A stretch of DNA of 64,000 nucleotides from Combretum micranthum (lineage: Eukaryota > Streptophyta > Magnoliopsida > Myrtales > Combretaceae). The DNA is taken from positions 124,001-188,000 of the forward strand of contig JAMXBD010002502.1 of assembly GCA_024138025.1 (NCBI GenBank). The letters run 5' to 3'. This document shows, piece by piece, positions 34,401 through 43,871 of the stretch. Positions within the stretch are counted from its first letter, which is position 1. The number at the start of each line of letters is the position of its first letter. Below the pieces are notes generated by a model, which was not told the DNA's origin, did not search any database, and saw nothing but the letters and a program-made list of their open reading frames with translations. The position numbers were made by a program, and so were the translations under genes.

Positions 34401-36225
34401 TTTTCTAAAGGAATCAACTTGAAAATGGAATTTTCTAAATTCGGATTTTTGGAAACCCCATAGAAAAGACCCACTTAAAAGTTTATAAATGAAGATTTTA
34501 TTTAAGAAATAAAGGCCTTAGGATATAACTAATATGAGGGTCAAAATTCTTTAAGCAAAATAGAGTTTTCCTAAAAGAAAATCCTTGTAATATGTAGGTG
34601 TGACTAAGTGTAGTAAACTCACTTGTTAAACATTAATATGAAATGGTTTTCTAAGAAAAGTTTATGTAAATTCTTTAAACCTAAAGAGCTATAAGAACTT
34701 AGGCTCATTAGAGTTCATATCATGACATTCATGATAGGGAAAATCATTACCATTGCATTTAGTTTCATTTTACACTTAGGAATCTCAAGTGCATTCATGA
34801 AAACCGCATTTTCGGAATCTATGTTACCGCTGTACAGATCTGATCCCTCGTTTCCGAGGCTTAGATATTTTCAAAACTTGATTTAAACTTCATATTTAGA
34901 AAGCTCTTCCGAAGTAGATAGAAATCGATATAAAATTTGCGAGATTCCGAGTTAAAATGACCAAGTTATGGCCGTTTTAAGTTGGAATTCCCGCTTAGGA
35001 CGCGAATTACGAATTTGATAAGTTCGTATGAAGTCGTTGGATTAGTTTGAGTTGAAATACTTATTAGAGTATTTCTTCCTTTTTAGGTTATCCCGAGTTC
35101 GACGATTCCCTACCACCGGATTATTATTACTAGAAGACCGGTGATCCAATGGCCGAGTGAGTTTTCTCCTTGTTTTGTTACCTTGATTGTGCTTGTAATT
35201 AGTCGCATTAGAATTTTAGGAACAAGATAAAAATCGATATGAATGGGGATGGGATATATGATGAGACTGTGATGAATGTATGCCAAGGAATACTAAAGCA
35301 TATCGAAACCACGATTTGATTGGATAACTGCATGGTTCATATTATTTATGTGTATGATATTGCCTGGTCACTCTAAAGAATGTATAAATATTTTGACCTA
35401 AGCAAAAAGTAAATTGATCATGCATCGCATCAGACATATTGCATTTGGTAGCGTGCTACTCCTACGCAGGTCGATCGGTATGGTCCGAGGACTCGTTTGA
35501 GTAATGAGACCCGGTATCAGAGCTCATTCTAGGTACTAAGGCGCATGTGGATGCATCCTTGTGTGAGCCTAGCCGAGTCGAGTGCTAAGAGCCAGGGCTT
35601 GGGGACTAGCAGCGGTCGTGTAGACTCAATACCATTCCTAACCCAAGATACGGAGGGCGTAAATCCGTTCTGTGTGTGGGTTCCGGTTACCCATGCATAA
35701 TTGCTTGCTCACGTGTTTGTTCATGCATAGCATATGATTGATTAATAACTTGTTTGTTATGGTACGGAATTAAGGGAATTCTCACTAAGCTAGTGTAGCT
35801 TATACCCCAATAGTTGTTTAAATGAGCAGGTTATTCCAAAATGCTAAGTGGGGACCAAGATGGTTGAAGTCGAGAATGACTTCGGGATTCCGGCAAGATA
35901 TAAGAATGCTTGAAGTTTTTGGCTAAGCTTTACGATTTGCCTTGTAATAGTTTTATGTAGTGAAGTCTTGGGAAATGTAATTGAAGCTTGATGATTTATA
36001 TTTTGAAGTATAGTGTTTTGTATTTGGAGTATAGTGGATTGTATTTCCTTTACATTGTTACTCAATTGTATCAACATAAAACGTATCATTCTGATGTGTC
36101 TCCTCTATGTGTTAGACGCCTTGTACATAGTATGGAAGCCTTCGCGTGACTGAGGTGGTCATTCTTAGGCTTTAATATTGTGTACGGCGGACTGCCACGT
36201 TTAGGGTACCCTTCAGGGCGTGACA
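31496..36225 (+). mobile_element. Family A solo LTR (inner copy)
   Basis: 4730 bp from TGTAAGCCCCGGAAAATTTC to CTTCAGGGCGTGACA. TSD ACAAG lies at 31491-31495 and 36226-36230. It is nested in another family A LTR. Repeated landmarks are CCGAGTTAAAATGACCAAGT near 34946 and ACTACCGGTA-type motifs. It holds no gag or pol. A CGGTATCAGAGCTCA at about 35511 resembles a primer-binding site but lies inside the LTR. Within 31496-33250 there are two diverged copies of a GACTCGTAAT...ATATCAGTTATA-type block, so part of the LTR is internally repeated. Confidence 0.88.
35087..35156 (+). other. 14-codon acidic micro-exon in family A LTR (inner copy)
   Basis: After CTTTTTAG the frame reads YPEFDDSLPPDYYY then TAG (35131-35133). 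A donor-like GCCGA|GTGAGTTTT follows at 35157. Confidence 0.35.
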
Positions 36226-36952
36226 ACAAGAGTTTAGTAGCCGGGTGTACAGTAGCCAGAAATTTGCAAGATGGGCGATTAGGAGCCTGAAAGAACTATT
36301 TTGAGATGGGCGAGTAGGCGCTTAAAATAAACTACATGAGTTGGATTTAAAGATGGGTTTTAAAGAGCCTGGAACACCTAACCCTGAATAGAGGGGTAAA
36401 TGCATTCAAACATATGATTTTCGGTAGATCATATGCATTGCTTGATCACTTGTTTGATGCATTCATATGCTTGTTTAATAACTTGTTTGAAAATTATTTA
36501 TACAAGTACGTTGATTTAGGTTTATTCTCACTAAGCTAGTTATGCTTATACTCCGAAGACTTCATATACTCGAGAGAGATGATGTTTTAGAAAAGCTTCT
36601 GGGAATCTTTTGAAGATCGTAGGTTAAATATCTTTTAATGTCTTTTGGTATTAGTATTATTCTGTTGTGAGAAAGATTAAGTTGATATTATGACCATTGG
36701 AGAATTATAAGAGAAAACCCTTGAGATGATGTAAGGATTATATTCTTTTAATGATAAATTGGATGATTATTTAGATTCTTGTATGCTGTATTTACTATCT
36801 CGAACTATACATCCCACTGGTGTCTCTTATTGTGTGATAGACGCCTTACATATGGTGTTAGAGACTTTCACATGACTTCGGGAAGTCATTCTTAAGTTTT
36901 AATACCGTATATGGCGGACTGCCACGTTTAGGGTACCTTTCGGAGCGTGACA

Positions 36953-37397
36953 TAGACACTATATTCTAAAGCTATTCATATACTACTCATATGAAGTTCA
37001 ACCCATGCAAACAGTCCGAGCGTTCGTTCCTCAAATTCGATGATAGAACTTGAACTCAAATACCAGAAGCTTGCCAAGAATAATAAGTAGAAAGCTATTG
37101 TTTTTCCAGAATGACTACGAGATATACCATTAATCAAGAGCAATGCATGCGCACACGAATTGATAAATAAAGGATGTGCATATGTTCAGATGCGAAGCGA
37201 AGATCCAAGAAAAAAAATATTTGCATGACCATTAAGATCCCCTAGTGATAGCTCACTAATTGTCCTAGGAACTGATCAATGGACATCATGATTCACTGTG
37301 AAATATAGCCTTGAATACTCAGAACATGGTTTCCTATTTCGATGAAAGTGCGTATACATGCATGCAAATATTGAATATCCTTTTAGAAGTGTTGTTG
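36953..37397. other. Host segment between TEs, no gene recognised
   Basis: Continues the host sequence left of 25266 and right of 42911. No family, RNA gene or repeat is recognised. Confidence 0.4.
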
Positions 37398-37874
37398 TGA
37401 TGTACGAGACTTAGTAATTGTATAATGGAAATGTAATTCTCCGAATACAGAGAAAGTTCATTAATGTATTCTGTATATATCTTTTTCTTTTGATGAGCCA
37501 TTCCTTTTATAATTGAGGAGATGCTCTATTCTGTTACAAATTTGAGTATATTTCCTCATGACATAGACAACTGTTTTTTGTAACAAATTCTAACAAAGTA
37601 ATAACAACTTTATAACATAATATTCTAATGTGGATTATGTTCTAATTGTCTAACCAATTTATTTAAGACCAGCCCATAACCTATAGCCGGCCCATGTCTA
37701 TTACCCGTACCCAGGATCCGACCCGCTGCTTACACCATGTCTTTACTCGGATCTTCCTTTCTTTTCTATGGGTCTTCTTTGTCTTCTTCATTTCCCGACC
37801 TATCCAAACCCATCTCTATCTCATCCTTGTCTATGGAGTTCTGTCCTCGTACCACGAATTTTACCCCCACATTA
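37398..37874 (-). repeat. 3' LTR of the chromovirus
   Basis: 477 bp, TGATGTACGAG to CCCCCACATTA on the plus strand. The terminal CA has become TA, compared with CATCA in the other LTR. Confidence 0.93.
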
Positions 37875-37888
37875 GCTCTCCCCCCTTC
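37875..37888 (-). promoter_or_regulatory. Polypurine tract of the chromovirus
   Basis: On the minus strand GAAGGGGGGAGAGC abuts the 3' LTR, the expected place for plus-strand DNA priming. The end of the coding frame overlaps it. Confidence 0.75.
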
Positions 37889-38476
37889 AAGAACCCTTGT
37901 CCACAAGGGTTCATTTTTGAATCTCAGTGTAAGGTCTGAAACAAACTCCCAAGTAGCTTCGCTGTAGGGTTATCCTTTCCATTTAACTAACACCATGGTG
38001 TCACATGCAGGTCCTCGCTTCACCATCTTCCGTTCGAGGATGGCTTCGGGTTCCCAGATCTCTCCTTCACACAGATTCGGTAGATCTGTAGTTGCCGCGT
38101 GCTGTCCAGGAATGAACTTGCGTAGCTGTGAGACGTGGAACGTGGGATGGACTGTTGCTTCAGCTGGGAACTCCAATCGGTAAGCTACTTCTCCGATTTT
38201 GTCAATTATCTTGTAGGGGCCATAGAATTTAGGGCTCAATTTATGATCTGCATGCTTCCTTTTTAGACTGTGCTGTCGGTAGGGTTGTAGTTTGACAAGT
38301 ACCCATTCCCTAATTTGAAAGACCCTTTCAGATCTCTTCCGATCAGCCATCACCTTCATTCTATCTTGAGCTCTTTTGAGATGGAATTGCAAGGTTCTTA
38401 GGGTTGTCTCTCGCTCAGTCAGCACCCTATCCACCACTTCGTTCCTCGAATCTCCTGGCACATAGGGTAGGTGCAA
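37889..38476 (-). pseudogene. Chromovirus integrase C-terminus and chromodomain
   Basis: Minus-strand frame 38476-37970 contains the integrase C-terminal GPY-type region (KLSPKFYGPYKIIDKIGEVA, PTFHVSQLRKF) and a chromodomain start, EPEAILERKMVKRG...VLVKWKG. An in-frame TAA then replaces the residue before PYSEATWEF. The remaining chromodomain and tail continue in the same frame to the PPT. Chromodomains direct integration to marked chromatin in this group. The stop would remove the last third of the domain. Confidence 0.88.
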
Positions 38477-38880
38477 TGGAGGTGCATACCATATAGAGCT
38501 TCAAAAGGGGTGATTTTAGCTCGTGAATGGTAGTTGGTGTTGTACCACCACTCTGCCAGAGCTAAAAATTCCACCCACTTTCTCGGTTCATCACTGGTCA
38601 TATATCTGAGATAGGTTTCTAGGCATCGGTTCACCACCTCAGTTTGGCCATCAGATTGTGGGTGGTAGGCAGAAGTAAGCCTCAGTTCAACTCCTTGTAG
38701 ATTAAAAAACTCCTTCCAGAAGTGGCTGATGAAAACTGGGTCTCTGTCACTCACTATTGAATTGGGAAGTCCAAACACATTGTCTAAGTACAATTTTGCT
38801 ATCTGAGGGGCAGTGTAAGCATGGGTTAGGCTGATAAAGTGAGCGTATTTACTCAATTGATCAACTATGACCATGATCAC
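38419..38880 (-). pseudogene. Chromovirus integrase core
   Basis: DD35E residues are visible in VIVDQLSKYAHF, SIVSDRDPVF and SDGQTEVVNR. It continues with ALAEWWYNTNYHSRAKITPF and then shifts frame near 38450-38476 into the C-terminal part. It is separated from the zinc-binding part by a stop near 38890-38900. Confidence 0.92.
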
Positions 38881-38904
38881 ATTTTTCCCATGTGATTTAG
38901 GAAG

Positions 38905-39426
38905 TCATTCTATGAAGTCCATAGATAGGTCAGTCCAGTAACCCTCTGGAATGGGTAAGGGTTGCAGTAAACCTGGTTGGGCCACATTCTCATACTTGTG
39001 GCGTTGACAGACCCCACACTCCCTCACAAACTGTCTGGCATCCCTTTCCATGCCCTTCCAGTAGTAATTAACATGTAGTCTCTTAAAGGTAGCTTGGCCA
39101 CCCGAGTGTCCACCCATTGCCCCATCATGGTAGAGTGAAATGATTTTGTTTTTAAGTTCCACTCTAGGACCAACCACAATTTTCCCTTTTCGCCTTAATA
39201 ATCCATCTTTCATTGAGAACCCTTTGATTTGGTCCTCCTTCTTCAGCTCCTGGATGATGGCTGCATAAGGTGGATGTGTGGTCACACTATTCTGAATTTC
39301 TTCCAGCAATTCTGTGGCTAGGTCCAGGGTATAAACCATGGCCTTTAGTCCTGTCATTCCTGCTCGAGAGAGTGCATCAGCAGCTAAATTTGTGCTACTA
39401 CTCTTATATTGGATCTCATAATCCAA
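38905..39426 (-). pseudogene. Chromovirus RNase H end and integrase zinc-binding domain
   Basis: Starts with the RNase H tail (SSSTNLAADALSR). The HHCC zinc-binding region follows, with LYHDGAMGGHSGG and CGVCQRHKYENVAQPG, ending YWTDLSMDFIE before the core. A stop separates it from the upstream RNase H frame at about 39427-39450. Confidence 0.9.
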
Positions 39427-39450
39427 ACCTAGTAGCTTAGTTAAGCATTT

Positions 39451-39843
39451 CTATTGGCTACTAGTGGTTAATCGTTGATCCAATAAATATTTAAGACTTT
39501 GATGATCAGTCTTAATAACAAAATGGTGTCCCATCAAATAATGTCTCCATCTCTCCACTGCTTGCACCACAGCCATCATTTCCTTTTCATATATGGATAG
39601 ACCTTTCTGTTTCACTCCCAAGGCTTTACTAAAATAAGCAATGGGATGTTGATCCTGCATTAAAACTGCCCCAATACCCTCATCACAAGCATCTGTCTCA
39701 ATGGTAAATGGTTTTGTAAACTCAGGTAATTTCAACACCGGGGCCCTAGTTAAGGCCCTTTTTACCAATTCAAAAGATTTTTCAGCCTCAGTACTCCATT
39801 CAAAGCTGTTCTTTTTGAGCAATTGGGTAAGAGGTTTTGTCAA
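39451..39843 (-). pseudogene. Chromovirus RNase H domain
   Basis: Contains PFTIETDACDEGIGAVLMQ, PIAYFSKALG, the catalytic-type E in SIYEKEMMAVVQAVERWRHY, and FVIKTDHQSLKYLLDQRL. It degrades the RNA strand during reverse transcription. One stop separates it from the RT frame (39844-39849). Confidence 0.92.
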
Positions 39844-39849
39844 GACACC

Positions 39850-40758
39850 CTACCCTTGTATGAACCTCTTATAATACCCTGCAAGTCCCAAAAACCCTCT
39901 TAGTTGTTTCACATTCATTGGTCTCTTCCAATTTTGAACTGCTGCAATCTTCTTGGGATCCGTAGTTACACCATGGAGAGATATAACATGTCCCAAATAT
40001 TCTATGTGAGATACACCAAAAACACACTTGCTACGTTTCAAAAATAGAGTTTCTTTTCTTAGAATCTCCAAAACCACCCTTAAGTGCATGACATGTTCAT
40101 TTAGACTTTTGCTGTACACTAAGATATCGTCAAAAAACACCAGTACAAATTTCCTCAGATGTTCACGAAATAAATCGTTCATTAATCCTTGGAATGTAGA
40201 AGGAGCGTTGATAAGGCCAAATGGCATAACCCGAAATTCATAATGACCAGTGTGAGTCTTAAAGGCAGTCTTATATACATCCTTAGGGTCCATTAATATT
40301 TGATGGTACCCTGACCTCAAGTCTAATTTACTAAAGCAACAACTTCTAAATAATTCATCAAATAAATCATCAATTAAGGGTATATGATACCTGTCCTTAA
40401 TGGTCAATTTGTTGAGCTCGCGGTAATCCACACACATTCTCCAAGAGTTGTCCTTCTTCTTCACTAGAACCACTAGTGAAGAGAAAGAGCTGTGGCTGGG
40501 TCTGATAGTTCCCTGTTCGAGCATTTCTTTGACCATGGTCTCCAATACATTCTTTTGAATCATGGAATGTCGATAGGGCCTTAAGTTGACGGGTTGGGCT
40601 CCTTCCACTAATGGAATTCTGTGCTCGTGGCCCCTTGAAGGTGGTAAAGAGTGAGGTTGCTCAAAGAGGTCATGGAACTCCTCCAGTAATTCCAGTATGC
40701 TGGGTGGAACAAGTTCACTGTGTTGTTCCTTTGAATCTACCTTCCGTGCAGACACCAT
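39850..40758 (-). pseudogene. Chromovirus reverse transcriptase
   Basis: Open for 302 codons. RT motifs in order are [74 protein letters not shown] and the catalytic FFDDILVYS, then YLGHVISLHGVTTDPKKIAA and LRGFLGLAGYYKRF. The two catalytic aspartates are intact. The usual Y/V before DD is F here, which is common in Ty3 elements. Confidence 0.95.
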
Positions 40759-41476
40759 CCAACATTTGTAATTCTAGTGGAAGTTTGCTTGTAGTGAGGA
40801 GTGTGTTCAATTTGTCTCCTTCAATTACCTTCAAGGGATCCTTCTTGCCCTGTAGTTTACAATGTCTCCCCATATAGCTAAATTCCATAGTTAACTCAGA
40901 GAAGTTCCATACTATGTTTCCCAACTGTTGTAACCATGGTATGCCCAAGATTATATCTTCCCCATCTAATGGCAGTACATGGAATTCTAACTCAAATGAG
41001 TATCCCTGCATAATCAGCCTTAGTTGTGGAATGAATCCTTTGGTGAACATAGGGGTTCCATCAGCCAACGCAATCTTCACTGATTTAGTATCATCAATTA
41101 TGCATCCCAAACCCTTGAGGGCTCTTTCATCCAAAAAGTTCAAGGAACTACCAGAATCCACAAAGACTCTTAGCTTTCTCTTATTGTGATAAGCTAAAAA
41201 TCTCATCATGTTAAGATCATGAGTCTGGTTGATAGAACTCAGTGTTAGATTGGACAGTTCCTCTTCCAAGGCTGGCATGTCTTCATAATTTTCTTCCAGC
41301 ATCTCATTCCCTTCATCCACTAATATCATCCTTATTGGTCTATTCTTACATCGATGCCCAGGACCAAAGGCTTCATCGCACCAGAAGCATTGTCGCTTCC
41401 TTCTCTTTTCCTCCAGCTCCTCGGGTGTCAACCTTCTTGGTTTGCGAGTACTGTTTGGTTGAGTGGCTACTGTCAA
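40715..41476 (-). pseudogene. Chromovirus gag C-terminus (zinc finger) and protease
   Basis: A basic region leads to a knuckle-like QCFWCDEAFGPGHRCKN, then the retropepsin motif VFVDSGSSLNFLDE (active-site DSG). The second half, GEDIILGIPWLQQLGNIVWN, has the usual ILG(I/M)PWL protease motif. The frame is offset from gag upstream and overlaps the RT frame downstream. Confidence 0.9.
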
Positions 41477-41516
41477 TGGGGTTGGATTGGTCTGTGTATT
41501 GGAAAAGTGTTTAGGT

Positions 41517-42428
41517 CTATTTGTGGTTTGGTTGGTAGGGGTATTTTGTGTGTAAGTGAGTGGATTGGCTAGGTGGAGTTAGGGTGTTGTTGAAATAGGG
41601 TGGTCTGGTGGTTTTTTGTTGGGTTCGGCCAATCTCTAGGGTGTTTTCTTGGAGTTTTGCTAATGTATAGGCATGTTGAAGGTTTTGAGGTTGGAACATC
41701 CTCACAGGGTATTGTATCTCAGGTTTAAGACCACTTAAAAAACAGCTCACCTTGTAGCTCTTGGTTAGATGGACGAGGGTGGTTAAATATTCAAAATCCA
41801 CCCAATACTCCTCCAAGGTTCCTCTCTGCGTCAACTCCTTCAAGGATGCCATAGGGTCTTCAAATATACCTGTACCAAACCTCTGCTGCAAACCCATAAC
41901 CAACTCTTCCCATGTTATTGGGTTTGAGTATTTCCATTTCTGCACAAAAGCATGGTACCAATGCAGAGCTATCCCTTCAAAATGCATTGCTGCTACCTTA
42001 ACTCTATATGTTTTAGGAGTATCATCCAGCTCAAAGAAATGCTCAGCCTTAATTAACCAAGATTTGAGATCATCACCTGTGAATGTAGGGAATACCAAAT
42101 GAGTACCTCTAGCGGACAGTTGGTATGAACTTCCATCAGGTGTAAGTGGATTGGCCATTCCTGTATCATGCCTAATTTGATCTGATCCTGTATTTTGTGC
42201 AACATTGTTGTTATTTACTTCACCACTATATTGTCCAGTACTGATTCCTTCCTGATATTTCTTCTGTAGGTCTACGAGAGTAGATCCAAATTTGTCCAAA
42301 GTGGCTTGTTGTTGTTTGAACAAATCTAGGACTGTCTGCGTCAATTTGTCCTCAATGGCTTTCAATGATTCCTCCATCCTGGTTGTCTCTTGGGTTTTGA
42401 CCATCCAACCACTAAGCTCTGATACCAA
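41517..42428 (-). pseudogene. Chromovirus gag
   Basis: The frame is open directly from the PBS. The first codon at 42428 is TTG and the first true ATG is at about 42404 (MVKTQETTRMEES). A coiled-coil-like N-terminus (LKAIEDKLTQTVLDLFKQQQ) is followed by a retrotransposon gag domain with LVFPTFTGDDLKSWLIKAEH, ALHWYHAFVQKW and EEYWVDFEYLTT. It ends in TAG at 41517 just before the zinc-finger frame, a one-base shift away. Confidence 0.9.
42416..42427 (-). promoter_or_regulatory. Primer-binding site (initiator tRNA-Met type)
   Basis: TGGTATCAGAGC on the minus strand, two bases inside the 5' LTR edge. Confidence 0.88.
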
Positions 42429-42429
42429 T

Positions 42430-42906
42430 TGATGTACGAGACTTAGTAATTGTATAATGGAAATGTAATTCTCCGAATACAGAGAAAGTTCATTAATGTA
42501 TTATGTATATATCTTTTTCTTTTGATGAGCCATTCCTTTTATAATTGAGGAGATGCTCTATTCTGTTACAAATTTGAGTATATTTCCTCATGACATAGAC
42601 AACTGTTTTTTGTAACAAATTCTAACAAAGTAATAACAACTTTATAACAGAATATTCTAATGTGGATTTTGTTCTAATTGTCTAACCAATTTATTCAAGA
42701 CCAGCCCATAACCTATAGCCAGCCCATGTCTATTACCAGTACCCAGGATCCGACCCGCTGCTTACACCATGTATTTACTCGGATCTTTCTTTCTTTTTTA
42801 TGGGTCTTTTTTGTCTTCTTCATTTCCCGACCTATCCAAACCCATCTCTATCTCATCCTTGTCTGTGGAGTTCTGTCCTCGTACCACGAATTTTACCCCC
42901 ACATCA
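42430..42906 (-). repeat. 5' LTR of the chromovirus
   Basis: 477 bp, the same length as the 3' LTR, followed on the right by TSD TGTTG. Confidence 0.93.
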
Positions 42907-43871
42907 TGTTGCTATTCCAATTGATGCCTACTAGAAGAGAGGTTGCGGAAGGTAGATATGGAACTTTTCTTGATGCCGATCCTGGGATGTTGCTATTACT
43001 GGATGAAGGTTGTGAAATTATGTACGTATGTCAGATAAGAAACGGATATAAGGTGAAAAAAAAAAAAAAATTACCTACCTATTGAGATGCTGAGGAAAGA
43101 AGATTAATGACTTGTACAAGGGCACACACACACACACATATATATATATAAATATATATATATGCATATATAAAGCTAAGAAGAAGGTACGAGGATCGAC
43201 ATCAGAAGATCTTAATAAGATTTTATGGAATACATTAATAATATATTTATGAAGATGTGATAAGATTCGGATAAGATTTCGTCCGTCAAGTGTCATCAGC
43301 GAGAATTGACAACCTAACATTTTACGGAGGATTAGATATGTTTGTTAAAAGAAAAAAGATTCAATTTGATATTTGGTGATGATGGGTTTTTTTTAGCATG
43401 ATTTTGATAATATTTAGAGTGATTAAGATTTAATAGATTTGGTCATGCTAATGGATAGTTACAGTAATGATCAAAAGCTCCAAATAATACGACCAATGGT
43501 TGATATTATGGGATAAGGCGTATGGCATGAAGATCTGGAAATATTAAAATAGAGATATTCTTATTTGGTAACAAAGATATTATTCAATATCCCCCGCAAG
43601 CCGCGCGCTAAGAGAATTTACGTTTCACATTATGGGAATATTTGTTTGTGCGATGAAATAATAATTATTAATTTTAGGAATGCTCATCATTATCTGTTAC
43701 ATTGAAACTTTGTTAGTTTTTTTCCAATAAATGTTGGATGCGTTGAGAAGAACACGATGAAGCGTGTGCTTTACACGCGCTCGTCACATGTTTGACGCGC
43801 CAGGCGCATGATGAGAAAAGAACTCGCACTCAAGTGAGTATTGATCCACAGACATCCCGGTTACGTAACAG
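42907..43871. other. Host segment between chromovirus and Tat LTR
   Basis: A frame giving MPTRREVAEGRYGTFLDADP (about 42926-42985) may be an exon of a host gene but matches nothing I recognise. It runs into a poly-A tract. A (CA)n(TA)n microsatellite is at 43122-43165. AACAG at 43867-43871 is the expected TSD of the Tat element, whose partner lies outside the window. Confidence 0.35.

Larger units (their letters stand above)
25267..36952 (+). mobile_element. Family A solo LTR with two nested solo LTRs
   Basis: Starts TGTAAGCCCTGAATTTTTCG and ends TTTCGGAGCGTGACA. TSD TAGAC lies at 25262-25266 and 36953-36957. Removing the nested LTRs (25405-28275 and 31496-36225, with one TSD copy each) leaves about 4.08 kb with no internal coding region. 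The two interrupted halves join at GAAAG and ACAAG. The 28280-30950 part is closely similar to 55930-56880. Because the LTR begins TG and ends CA with a 5-bp TSD it is an LTR-type element. Its lineage is not shown by any coding sequence here. Confidence 0.88.
37398..42906 (-). mobile_element. Ty3 chromovirus, near-complete, minus strand
   Basis: 5509 bp with two 477-bp LTRs, TSD TGTTG (37393-37397, 42907-42911), an initiator-Met-tRNA-type PBS and a PPT. Gag, zinc finger, protease, RT, RNase H, integrase and a C-terminal chromodomain follow in order. The size, short LTRs and chromodomain suggest the Reina branch of chromoviruses (inference). Stops and frameshifts between the domains make it non-autonomous. 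The LTRs differ at about a dozen positions by eye, roughly 2.5%, so the insertion is fairly recent. Confidence 0.95.

Noticed and set aside
35505..35525. Possible primer-binding site CGGTATCAGAGCTCA
   Set aside because: It lies inside the family A solo LTR, over 700 bp before its TSD-defined end, and first base differs from TGGTATC; no LTR boundary precedes it.
42678..43085. 135-codon plus-strand frame across the chromovirus LTR edge
   Set aside because: It starts inside the LTR and runs into host DNA across the TSD, so it is not an original gene; only its last third might be a host exon.
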